Assembly (NCBI GenBank): GCA_945910005.1
Contig: OX246737.1
Coordinates: 79,178,931-79,242,930, forward strand
Length of the DNA stretch: 64,000 nt
Source: Isoperla grammatica
Lineage: Eukaryota > Arthropoda > Insecta > Plecoptera > Perlodidae
Direction: 5' to 3'
Shown here one piece after another: positions 12,990 through 24,302 of this stretch (position 1 is its first letter; each line of letters opens with the position of its first letter). Position numbers and translations under genes: made by a program. The notes below the pieces were generated by a model that was not told the DNA's origin, searched no databases, and saw only the letters and a list, made by a program, of their open reading frames with translations.

Positions 12990-15900
12990 TTTTGGTTAAA
13001 ATATGCATAAAATATAGAAATTGGCTGATTTGAGTCTATCTTCCACAAACTTCCAGTTTTAAGATGAATCTTGCATACGGCTGGGATTCCTAAGGGTATC
13101 AACCAAATTGCACAAATCGTTGTTGAAGAGCGTTTCAGTCTCCAATAAGCACAATTTGTCCATTTCGTCACATTTCGATAACTTCTTTAGAAGGTACACC
13201 CTCCGTTGAAAATAAGAATTATAGTTTGCATTCTTCAAGAGTGTTATGAAAATGCATACATTGAGTTTTTTGGTCGTTTTTGGTTAAAATATGCATTAAA
13301 TATAGAAATTGGCTAATTTAAGTCTATCTACCACAAACTTCGAGTTTAAAGAGGAATCGTGCATACAGCTGGGATTCCTAAGTGTTTCAACCAAAGTTGA
13401 CAAGTCGTTGTTTTAGAGCGTTTCAGGCTCCAATAAGCACAATTTGTCCATTTCGTCACATTTCGATATTTTCTATAGAAGTTACACCCTCCGTTGAAAA
13501 ATTAGAATTATAGGCTGCATTCTTCAAGAGTATAATGAAAATGCATAAATTGAGTGTTTAGGTCGTTTTTGGTTAAAATATGCATAAAATATAGAAATTG
13601 GCTGATTTTAGTCCATCTACCACAAACTTCCAGTTTTAAGAGGAATCTTGCATACGGCCGGGATTCCTAAGGGTTTCAACCAAAGTTGACAAATCGTTGT
13701 TTTAGCGCGTTTTAGGCTCCAATAAGCACAATTTGTTTATTTCGTAACATTTCGATATCTTCTATAGAAGTTACACCCTCCGTTGAAAAATAAGAATTAT
13801 AGTTTTTATTCTTCAAGAGTATTATGAAAATGCATAAATTGAGTTTTTTGGTCGTTTTTGGTTAAAATATGGATATAATATAGAAATTGGCTGATTTCGG
13901 TCTATCTACCACAAACTTCGAGTTTTAAGAGGAATCTTGCATACAGCTGGGATTCCTAAGTGTTTCAACCAAAGTTGACAAATCGTTGTTTTAGAGCGTT
14001 TCAGGCTCCAATAAGCACAATTTGTCCATTTCGTCACATTTCGATAACTTCAATAGAAGTTACACCCTCCGTTGAAAAATAAGAATTATAGGTTGCATTC
14101 TTCAAGAGTATTATGAAAATGCATAAATTGAGTTTTTTGGTCGTTTTTGGTTTAATATACATAAATTATAGAAATTGCCTGATTTCAGTCTATCTACCAA
14201 AAACTTCCAGTTTGAGGAGGAATCTTGCATACGGCTGGGATTCCTAAGGGTTTCAACCAAAGTTTACAAATCGTTGTTTTAGATTGTTTCAGGCTCCAAT
14301 AAGCACAATTTGTCCATTTCGTCACATTTCGATAACTACTTTAGAAGTAACACTAACCGTTGAAAAAAAATAATGTTAGTGTGCATTCTGAAAGAGTATT
14401 ATGAAACTGCATAAATTTTGTTTTTTGGTCGTTTTGAGTTAAAATATGCATAAAATATAGAAATTGGCGGATTTTAGTCTATCTACCACAAAATTCCAGT
14501 TTTAATAGGAATCTTGCATACGGCTGGGATTCCTAAGGGTTTCAACCAAATTGCAGAAATCGTTGTTTAAGAGCGTTTCAGTCTCCAATAAGCACAATTT
14601 GTCCATTTCGTTACATTTCGATAACTTCTTTAGAAGTTACACCCTCCGTTGAAAAATAAGAATTATAGGTTGCATTCTTTAGGAGTATTATGAAAAAGCA
14701 TACATTGAGTTTTTTGGTCGTTTTTGGTTAAAATATGCATAAAATATAGAAATTGGCTGATTTTAGTCTATCTACCACAAACTTCCAGTTTTAAGAGGAA
14801 TCTTGCATACGGCTGGGATTCCTAAGGGTTTAAACCAAATTGCACAAATCGTTGTTTTAGAGCGTTTCAGGCTCCAATAAGCACAATTTGTCCATTTCGT
14901 CACATTTCGATAACTACTTTAGAAGTTACACCAACCGTTGAAAAATAATAATGTTAGTGTGCATTCTGAAAGAGTATTATGAAAATGCATAAATTGAGTT
15001 TTTTGGTCGTTTTTGGTTAAAATATGCATAAAATATAGAAATTGGCTGACTTTAGTCTATCAACCACAAACTTCCAGTTTTAAGAGGAATCTTGCATACG
15101 GCCGGGATTCCTAAGGGTTTCAACCAAAGTTGACAAATCGTTGTTTTAGAGCGTTTCAGGCTCCAATAAGCACAATTTGTCCATTTCGTAACATTTCGAT
15201 ATCTTCTATAGAAGTTACACCCTCCGTTGAAAAATAAGAATTATAGTTTTTATTCTTCAAGAGTATTATGAAAATTCATAAATTGAGTTTTTTGGTCGTT
15301 TTTGGTTAAAATATGGATATAATATAGAAATTGGCTGATTTCGGTCTATCTACCACAAACTTCGAGTTTTAAGAGGAATCTTGCATACAGCTGGGATTCC
15401 TAAGTGTTTCAACCAAAGTTGACAAATCGTTGTTTTAGAGCGTTTCAGGCTCCAATAAGCACAATTTGTCCATTTCGTCACATTTCGATAACTTCAATAG
15501 AAGTTACACCCTCCGTTGAAAAATAAGAATTATAGGTTGCATTCTTCAAGAGTATTATGAAAATGCATAAATTGAGTTTTTTGGTCGTTTTTGGTTAAAA
15601 TATGCATAAAATATAGAAATTGGCTGATTTCAGTCTATCTACCACAAACTTCGAGTTTTAAGAGGATTCTTGCATACAGCTGGGATTCCTAAGTGTTTTA
15701 ACCAAAGTTGACAAATCGTTGTTTTAGAGCGATTCAGGCTCCAGTAAGCACAATTTGTCCATTTCGTCACATTTCGATAACTTGAATAGAAGTTACACCC
15801 TCCGTTGAAAAATAAGAATTATAGGTTGCATTCTTCAAGAGTATTATGAAAATGCATAAATTGAGTTTTTTGGTCGTTTTTGGTTAAAATATGCATAAAA

Positions 15901-18900
15901 TATAGAAATTGGCTGATTTCAGTCTATCTACCACAAACTTCGAGTTTTAAGAGGAATCTTGCATACAGTGGGATTCCTAAATGTTTCAACAAAAGTTGAC
16001 AAATCGTTGTTTTAGAGCGTTTCAGGCTCCAATAAGCACAATTTGTCCATTTCGTCACATTTCGATAACTTCTATAGAAGTTACACCCTCCGTTGAAAAA
16101 AAAGAATTATAGTTTGCATCCTTCAAGGGTATTATGAAAATGCATAAATTGAGTTTTTTGGTCATTTTTGGTGAAAATATGCATAAAATATAGAAATTGG
16201 CTGATTTCAGTCTATCTACCACAAACTTCCAGTTTTAAGAGGAATCTTGCATACGGCTGGGATTCCTAAAGGTTTCAACCAAATTGCACAAGTCGTTGTT
16301 TTAGAGCGTTTCAGGCTCCAATAAGCACAATTTGTCCATTTCGTCACATTTCGATATTTTCTATAGAAGTTACACCCTCCGTTGAAAAATTAGAATTATA
16401 GGCTGCATTCTTCAAGAGTATAATGAAAATGCATAAATTGAGTGGTTTGGTCGTTTTTGGTTAAAAAATTTATAAAATATAGAAATTGGCTGATTTTAGT
16501 CTATCTACCACAAACTTCCAGTTTTAAGAGGAATCTTGCATACGGCTGGGATTCCTAAGGGTTTAAACCAAATTGCACAAATCGTTGTTTTAGAGCGTTT
16601 CAGGCTCCAATAAGCACAATTTGTCCATTTCGTCACATTTCGATAACTACTTTAGAAGTTACACCAACCGTTGAAAAATAATAATGTTAGTGTGCATTCT
16701 GAAAGAGTATTATGAAAATGCATAAATTGAGTTTTTTGGTCGTTTTTGGTTAAAATATGCATAAAATATAGAAATTGGCTGACTTTAGTCTATCTACCAC
16801 AAACTTCCAGTTTTAAGAGGAATCTTGCATACGGCCGGGATTCCTAGGGGTTTCAACCAAAGTTGACAAATCGTTGTTTTAGAGCGTTTCAGGCTCCAAT
16901 AAGCACAATTTGTCCATTTCGTAACATTTCGATATCTTCTATAGAAGTTACACCCTCCGTTGAAAAATAAGAATTATAGTTTTTATTCTTCAAGAGTATT
17001 ATGAAAATGCATAAATTGAGTTTTTTGGTCGTTTTTGGTTAAAATATGGATATAATATAGAAATTGGCTGATTTCGGTCTATCTACCACAAACTTCGAGT
17101 TTTAAGAGGAATCTTGCATACAGCTGGGATTCCTAAGTGTTTCAACCAAAGTTGACAAATCGTTGTTTTAGAGCGATTCAGGCTCCAATAAGCACAATTT
17201 GTCCATTTCGTCACATTTCGATAACTTCTATAGAAGTGACACCCTCCGTTGAAAAATAAGAATTATAGTTTTTATTCTTCAAGAGTATTATGAAAATGCA
17301 TAAATTGAGGTTTTTGGTCGTTTTTGGTTAAAATATACATAAATTATAGAAATTGGCTGATTTCAGTCTATCTACCACAAACTTCCAGTTTTAAGAGGAA
17401 TCTTGCATACGGCTGGGATTCCTAAGGGTTACAACCAAAGTTGACAAATCGTTGTTTGTGAGCGTTTCAGGCTCCAATAAGCACAATTTGTCAATTTCGT
17501 CATAGTGTAATAACTTCTTCAGAAGTTACACCCTCCGTTGAAAAATAAGAATTATAGTTTGCATTCTTCAAGAGTATTATGAAAATGCATAAATTGAGTT
17601 TTTTGGTCGTTTTTGGTTAAAATATGCATAAAATATAGAAATTGGCTGATTTCAGTCTATCTACGACAAACTTCCAGTTTTAAGGGGAATCTTGCATACG
17701 GCTGGGATTCCTAAGGGTTTCAACCAAAGTTGACAAATCGTTGTTTTAGAGCGTTTCAGGCTCCAATGAGCACAATTTGTCCATTTCATCACATTTCGAT
17801 AACTACTTTAGAAGTTACACCAACCGTTGAAAAATAATAATGTTAGTGTACATTCTGAAAGAGTATTATGAAAATGCATAAATTGAGTTTTTTGGTCGTT
17901 TTTGGTTAAAATATGCATAAAATATAGAATTTGTCTGATTTAAGTTTATCTACCACAAACTTCCAGTTTTAATAGGAATCTTGCATACGGCTGGGATTCC
18001 TAAGGGTTTCAACCAAATTGCACAAATCGTTGTTTTAGAGCGTTTCAGTCTCCAATAAGCACAATTTGTCCATTTCGTTACATTTCGATAACTTCTTTAG
18101 AAGTTACACCCTCCTTTGAAAAATAAGAAATATAGTTTGCATTCTTCAAGAGTATTATGATAATGCATAAATTGAGTTTTTTGGTCGTTTTTGGTTAAAA
18201 TATGCATAAAATATAGAAATTGGCTGATTTCAGTCTATCTACCACAAACTTCGAGTTTTAAGAGGAATCTTGCATACAGTGGGATTCCTAAATGTTTCAA
18301 CAAAAGTTGACAAATCGTTGTTTTAGAGCGTTTCAGGCTCCAATAAGCACAATTTGTCCATTTCGTCACATTTCGATAACTTCTATAGAAGTTACACCCT
18401 CCGTTGAAAAAAAAGAATTATAGTTTGCATCCTTCAAGGGTATTATGAAAATGCATAAATTGAGTTTTTTGGTCGTTTTTGGTGAAAATATGCATAAAAT
18501 ATAGAAATTGGCTGATTTCAGTCTATCTACCACAAACTTCCAGTTTTAAGAGGAATCTTGCATACGGCTGGGATTCCTAAAGGTTTCAACCAAATTGCAC
18601 AAGTCGTTGTTTTAGAGCGTTTCAGGCTCCAATAAGCACAATTTGTCCATTTCGTCACATTTCGATATTTTCTATAGAAGTTACACCCTCCGTTGAAAAA
18701 TTAGAATTATAGGCTGCATTCTTCAAGAGTATAATGAAAATGCATAAATTGAGTGTTTTGGTCGTTTTTGGTTAAAATATGCATAAAATATAGAAATTGG
18801 CTGATTTTAGTCTATCTACCACAAACTTCCAGTTTTAAGAGGAATCTTGCATACGGCTGGGATTCCTAAGGGTTTAAACCAAATTGCACAAATCGTTGTT

Positions 18901-20787
18901 TTAGAGCGTTTCAGGCTCCAATAAGCACAATTTGTCCATTTCGTCACATTTCGATAACTACTTTAGAAGTTACACCAACCGTTGAAAAATAATAATGTTA
19001 GTGTGCATTCTGAAAGAGTATTATGAAAATGCATAAATTGAGTTTTTTGGTCGTTTTTGGTTAAAATATGCATAAAATATAGAAATTGGCTGACTTTAGT
19101 CTATCTACCACAAACTTCCAGTTTTATGAGGAATCTTGCATACGGCCGGGATTCCTAAGGGTTTCAACCAAAGTTGACAAATCGTTGTTTTAGAGCGTTT
19201 CAGGCTCCAATAAGCACAATTTGTCCATTTCGTAACATTTCGATATCTTCTATAGAAGTTACACCCTCCGTTGAAAAATAAGAATTATAGTTTTTATTCT
19301 TCAAGAGTATTATGAAAATGCATAAATTGAGTTTTTTGGTCGTTTTTGGTTAAAATATGGATATAATATAGAAATTGGCTGATTTCGGTCTATCTACCAC
19401 AAACTTCGAGTTTTAAGAGGAATCTTGCATACAGCTGGGATTCCTAAGGGTTTCAACCAAAGTTGACAAATCGTTGTTTTAGAGCGATTCAGGCTCCAAT
19501 AAGCACAATTTGTCCATTTCGTCACATTTCGATAACTTCTATAGAAGTGACACCCTCCGTTATAAAATAAGAATTATAGTTTTTATTCTTCAAGAGTATT
19601 ATGAAAATGCATAAATTGAGGTTTTTGGTCGTTTTTGGTTAAAATATACATAAATTATAGAAATTGGCTGATTTCAGTCTATCTACCACAAACTTCCAGT
19701 TTTAAGAGGAATCTTGCATACGGCTGGGATTCCTAAGGGTTTCAACCAAATTGCACAAATCGTTGTTTTAGAGCGTTTCAGGCTCCAATAAGCACAATTT
19801 GTCCATTTCGTCACATTTCGATAACTTCTATAGAAGTTACACCCTCCGTTGAAAAATAAGAATTATAGGTTGCATTCTTCAAGAGTATTATGAAAATGCA
19901 TAAATTGAGTTTTTTGGTCGTTTTTGGTTAAAATATGGATAAAATATAGAAATTGGCTGATTTCAGTCTATCTATCACATACTTCCAGTTTTAAGAGGAA
20001 TCTTGCATACGGCTGGGATTCCTAAGGGTTTTAACCAAAGTTGACAAATCGTTGTTTTATAGCGATTCAGGCTCCAATAAGCACAATTTGTCCATTTCGT
20101 CACATTTCGATAACTTCTATTGAAGTTACACCCTCCGTTGAAAAATCAGAATTATAGTTTTTATTCTTCAAGACTATTATGAAAATGCATAAATTGAGGT
20201 TTTTGGTCGGTTTTGGTTTAAATATGCATAAAATATAGAAATTGGCTGATTTTAGTCTATCTACCACAAACTTCCAGTTTTAAGAGGAATCTTGCATACG
20301 GCTGGGATTCCTAAGGGTTTCAACCAAATTGCACAAATCGTTGTTTTAGAGCGTTTTAGGCTCCAATAAGCACAATTTGTTTCATTTCGTCACATTTCGA
20401 TAACTTCTATGGCAGTTACACCCTCCGTTGAAAAATAAGAATTATAGGTTGCATTCTTCAAGAGTATTATGAAAATGCATAAATTGAGTTTTTTGTTGTT
20501 TTTGGTTAAAATATGGATAAAATATAGAAATTGGCTGATTTCAGTCTATCTACCACATACTTTCAGTTTGAAGAGGAATCTTGCATACGGCTGGGATTCC
20601 TAAGGGTTTCAACCAAAGTTGACAAATCGTTGTTTTAGAGCGTTTCAGGCTCCAATAAGCACAATTTGTCCATTTCGTCACATTTCGATAACTACTTTAG
20701 AAGTTACACCAACCGTTGAAAAATAATAATGTTAGTGTGCATTCTGAAAGAGTATTATGAAAATGCATAAAAGAGTTTTTTGGTCGT
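12990..20787 (+). repeat. Array A fused block (27 monomers, 7798 bp)
   Basis: It starts with an alpha marker monomer and for about four monomers follows the short-block order: 'gcattaaatatag' near 13292, 'gagtgtttaggtcg' near 13552, and 'tagcgcg'. Near 14140-14150 it switches to long-block order with 'ggtttaatatac'. The rest matches copy 1 but with one monomer fewer: only one 'gaggtttttgg...atacataaatt' monomer (19620) where copy 1 has two in succession. This is the expected product of unequal exchange between a short and a long block. Its 27-monomer length is therefore coincidental with that of the pure long block. Confidence 0.7.
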
Positions 20788-23483
20788 TTTTGGTTAAAAT
20801 ATGCATAAAATATAGAAATTGGCTGATTTGAGTCTATCTTCCACAAACTTCCAGTTTTAAGATGAATCTTGCATACGGCTGGGATTCCTAAGGGTATCAA
20901 CCAAATTGCACAAATCGTTGTTGAAGAGCGTTTCAGTCTCCAATAAGCACAATTTGTCCATTTCGTCACATTTCGATAACTTCTTTAGAAGGTACACCCT
21001 CCGTTGAAAATAAGAATTATAGTTTGCATTCTTCAAGAGTGTTATGAAAATGCATACATTGAGTTTTTTGGTCGTTTTTGGTTAAAATATGCATTAAATA
21101 TAGAAATTGGCTAATTTAAGTCTATCTACCACAAACTTCGAGTTTAAAGAGGAATCGTGCATACAGCTGGGATTCCTAAGTGTTTCAACCAAAGTTGACA
21201 AGTCGTTGTTTTAGAGCGTTTCAGGCTCCAATAAGCACAATTTGTCCATTTCGTCACATTTCGATATTTTCTATAGAAGTTACACCCTCCGTTGAAAAAT
21301 TAGAATTATAGGCTGCATTCTTCAAGAGTATAATGAAAATGCATAAATTGAGTGTTTAGGTCGTTTTTGGTTAAAATATGCATAAAATATAGAAATTGGC
21401 TGATTTTAGTCCATCTACCACAAACTTCCAGTTTTAAGAGGAATCTTGCATACGGCCGGGATTCCTAAGGGTTTCAACCAAAGTTGACAAATCGTTGTTT
21501 TAGCGCGTTTTAGGCTCCAATAAGCACAATTTGTCCATTTCGTAACATTTCGATATCTTCTATAGAAGTTACACCCTCCGTTGAAAAATAAGAATTATAG
21601 TTTTTATTCTTCAAGAGTATTATGAAAATGCATAAATTGAGTTTTTTGGTCGTTTTTGGTTAAAATATGGATATAATATAGAAATTGGCTGATTTCGGTC
21701 TATCTACCACAAACTTCGAGTTTTAAGAGGAATCTTGCATACAGCTGGGATTCCTAAGTGTTTCAACCAAAGTTGACAAATCGTTGTTTTAGAGCGTTTC
21801 AGGCTCCAATAAGCACAATTTGTCCATTTCGTCACATTTCGATAACTTCAATAGAAGTTACACCCTCCGTTGAAAAATAAGAATTATAGGTTGCATTCTT
21901 CAAGAGTATTATGAAAATGCATAAATTGAGTTTTTTGGTCGTTTTTGGTTAAAATATGCATAAAATATAGAAATTGGCTGATTTCAGTCTATCTACCACA
22001 AACTTCGAGTTTTAAGAGGAATCTTGCATACAGCTGGGATTCCTAAGTGTTTTAACCAAAGTTGACAAATCGTTGTTTTAGAGCGATTCAGGCTCTAATA
22101 AGCACAATTTGTCCATTTCGTCACATTTCGATAACTTCAATAGAAGTTACACCCTCCGTCTAAAAATAAGAATTATAGGTTGCATTCTTCAAGAGTATTA
22201 TGAAAATGCATAAATTGAGTTTTTTGGTCGTTTTTGGTTAAAATATGCATAAAATATAGAAATTGGCTGATTTCAGTCTATCTACCACAAACTTCGAGTT
22301 TTAAGAGGAATCTTGCATACAGCTGGGATTCCTAAGTGTTTTAACCAAAGTTGACAAATCGTTGTTTTAGAGCGATTCAGGCTCCAATAAGCACAATTTG
22401 TCCATTTCGTCACATTTCGATAACTTCTATAGAAGTGACACCCTCCGTTGAAAAATAAGAATTATAGTTTTTATTCTTCAAGAGTATTATGAAAATGCAT
22501 AAATTGAGGTTTTTGGTCGTTTTTGGTTAAAATATACATAAATTATAGAAATTGGCTGATTTCAGTCTATCTACCACAAACTTCCAGTTTTAAGAGGAAT
22601 CTTGCATACGGCTGGGATTCCTAAGGGTTTCAACCAAATTGCACAAATCGTTGTTTTAGAGCGTTTCAGGCTCCAATAAGCACAATTTGTCCATTTCGTC
22701 ACATTTCGATAACTTCTATAGAAGTTACACCCTCCGTTAAAAAATAAGAATTATAGGTTGCATTCTTCAAGAGTATTATGAAAATGCATAAATTGAGTTT
22801 TTTGGTCGTTTTTGGTTAAAATATGGATAAAATATAGAAATTGGCTGATTTCAGTCCATCTATCACATACTTCCAGTTTTAAGAGGAATCTTGCATACGG
22901 CTGGGATTCCTAAGGGATTTAACCAAAGTTGACAAATCGTTGTTTTATAGCGATTCAGGCTCCAATAAGCACAATTTGTCCATTTCGTCACATTTCAATA
23001 ACTTCTATAGAAGTTACACCCTCCGTTGAAAAATAAGAAATATAGTTTTTATTCTTCAAGACTATTATGAAAATGCATAAATTGAGGTTTTTGGTCGGTT
23101 TTGGTTTAAATATGCATAAAATATAGAAATTGGCTGATTTTAGTCTATCTACCACAAACTTCCAGTTTTAAGAGGAATCTTGCATACGGCTGGGATTCCT
23201 AAGGGTTTCAACCAAATTGCACAAATCGTTGTTTTAGAGCGTTTCAGGCTCCAATAAGCACAATTTGTTTTATTTCGTCACATTTCGATAACTTCTATAG
23301 CAGTTACACCCTCCGTTGAAAAATAAGAATTATAGGTTGCATTCTTCAAGAGTATTATGAAAATGCATAAATTGAGTTTTTTGTTGTTTTTGGTTAAAAT
23401 ATGGATAAAATATAGAAATTGGCTGATTTCAGTCTATCTACCACATACTTTCAGTTTTAAGAGGAATCTTGCATACGGCTGGG

Positions 23484-23488
23484 ATTCC
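23484..23488. repeat. Target-site duplication, left copy (attcc)
   Basis: These five bases directly precede the TG of the left LTR. They are repeated directly after the CA of the right LTR at 27801-27805. A 5-bp duplication is usual for Ty3/gypsy integrases. The same bases are present once in the uninterrupted paralogous monomers at 5006-5010 and 38198-38202. Confidence 0.95.
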
Positions 23489-23549
23489 TGTAGTTTTTAG
23501 GATGGCTGGATAATAATGAGACATTATTATTACGGTACTTACAGTTCCC

Positions 23550-23555
23550 TTTATT
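23550..23555 (-). terminator. Polyadenylation signal AATAAA in 3' LTR
   Basis: On the minus strand the LTR reads GACAATAAAGGG, a canonical AATAAA about 60 bases before the LTR end. Its location in the downstream LTR fits processing of the element's genomic RNA. The same hexamer lies at 27666-27671 in the 5' LTR. Use of the site is inferred. Confidence 0.6.
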
Positions 23556-23635
23556 GTCTTTCCTGTACAGACATGACAAGTGTACTCCCCTCCGAGTCTC
23601 ATATCTAACTGACTGCCAGGCAACCTTCAGCTGGT

Positions 23636-23656
23636 GACTCGGCTGTCCGCCGAGTC
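23636..23656. other. LTR stem-loop, 8-bp perfect stem
   Basis: The sequence gactcggc-tgtcc-gccgagtc is a perfect 8-bp GC-rich inverted repeat with a 5-base loop, striking in such AT-rich surroundings. On the element's strand it lies about 30 bases from the LTR 5' end, before the AATAAA. It could fold in the RNA or act as a protein site. The second copy is at 27752-27772. Confidence 0.6.
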
Positions 23657-23684
23657 CACCGCCTTGGTTAGTCTGTATCTTACA

Positions 23685-23695
23685 CCTCACCACTT
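23685..23695 (-). promoter_or_regulatory. Polypurine tract (plus-strand primer)
   Basis: Directly next to the 3' LTR, the minus strand reads AAGTGGTGAGG and then the LTR starts with TG. It is purine-rich with two T interruptions. Position alone makes this the expected RNase H-resistant primer for second-strand synthesis. The interruptions leave its exact 5' limit uncertain. Confidence 0.65.
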
Positions 23696-23770
23696 GGTCA
23701 ATGACCCTTCAGTGCAATACATTTACAGTAAATAAATTTCATGATAATATCAAATACAATATGATACAAT

Positions 23771-24178
23771 ATAATAAGACAATTATATAATAACCATTAC
23801 AATACGATCCAAGGTGTGACTGACAACAAGTAAGTTGACCACAAGTAATGATAATACAATATGGTACAAATACAATATGATACAATATAATAAGACAATT
23901 ATATAATAACCATTACAATACGATCCAAGGTGTGACTGACAACAAGTTGACCACAAGTAATGATAATACAATATGGTACAAATACAATATGATACAATAT
24001 AATAAGACAATTATATAATGACCATTACAATACGATCCAAGGTGTGACTGACAACAAGTTGACCACAAGTAATGATAATACAATATGGTACAAATACAAT
24101 ATGATACAATATAATAAGACAATTATATAATAACCATTACAATACGATCCAAGGTGTGACAGTCAACAAGTAAGTTGT
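23771..24178. repeat. Tandem repeat, ~3.6 copies of a 112-116 bp unit
   Basis: The marker 'ataataagac' occurs at 23771, 23887, 23999 and 24111, giving units of 116, 112 and 112 bp and a partial fourth copy. The first unit has an extra 'taag' ('caagtaagttgacc' versus 'caagttgacc'). Copies are otherwise nearly identical, so the expansion is recent. Copy number probably varies between insertions of this family. A role in RNA stability or packaging is possible but nothing shows it. Confidence 0.9.
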
Positions 24179-24302
24179 TAACAAGCACCAGTGCCACGTA
24201 CACTTTACAATCATAAGCAATATAACATACAATACATACAATATCATAACATACAGTAACATATACTAAACAGTACAGACACTGTACCAAGTAACTGTTA
24301 CT

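Larger units (their letters stand above)
1..23488. repeat. Satellite array A, left part (about 81 tandem ~289-bp monomers)
   Basis: Head-to-tail copies of one AT-rich monomer fill this stretch without interruption. The landmark 'ttggttaaaa' recurs at 3, 291, 580, 869 and 1158, giving a spacing of 288-289 bp, and this continues up to the retrotransposon. All copies face the same way. Monomers differ by scattered substitutions that define variants, such as 'cttctatagaagttacaccctccg' versus 'ctactttagaagttacaccaaccg', and the variants recur in a fixed order, so the array is built of higher-order repeats. No host gene is present. Short open frames, including a recurring 90-codon frame on the minus strand, are by-products of the repeat. 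Centromeric or heterochromatic location is plausible for such an array but not shown by the sequence. Confidence 0.97.
23489..23684 (-). repeat. 3' LTR (196 bp)
   Basis: It starts with TG and ends with CA in both orientations and is base-for-base identical to the LTR at 27605-27800 as read by eye. Its inner border on this side is followed by the purine-rich tract in the element's orientation, which makes it the 3' LTR of a minus-strand element. It carries AATAAA on the minus strand (23550-23555) and an 8-bp stem-loop (23636-23656). There is no obvious TATA box. Confidence 0.95.
23685..24302 (-). other. 3' untranslated region of the retrotransposon
   Basis: These 618 bp lie between the pol stop codon and the 3' LTR. 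No reading frame is credible: the short open frames are repetitive translations rich in Y, I and L. The region contains a 112-116 bp tandem repeat (23771-24178), a low-complexity 'acatacaatac' tract (about 24222-24270) and the polypurine tract. Some Ty3/gypsy elements have an env-like frame here; this one does not. Confidence 0.8.

Noticed and set aside
23783..24122. Short frames rich in Y, I, L and C in the element's 3' region
   Set aside because: They translate the 112-bp tandem repeat. The hydrophobic look comes from AT-rich low-complexity sequence, so this is not an envelope gene.
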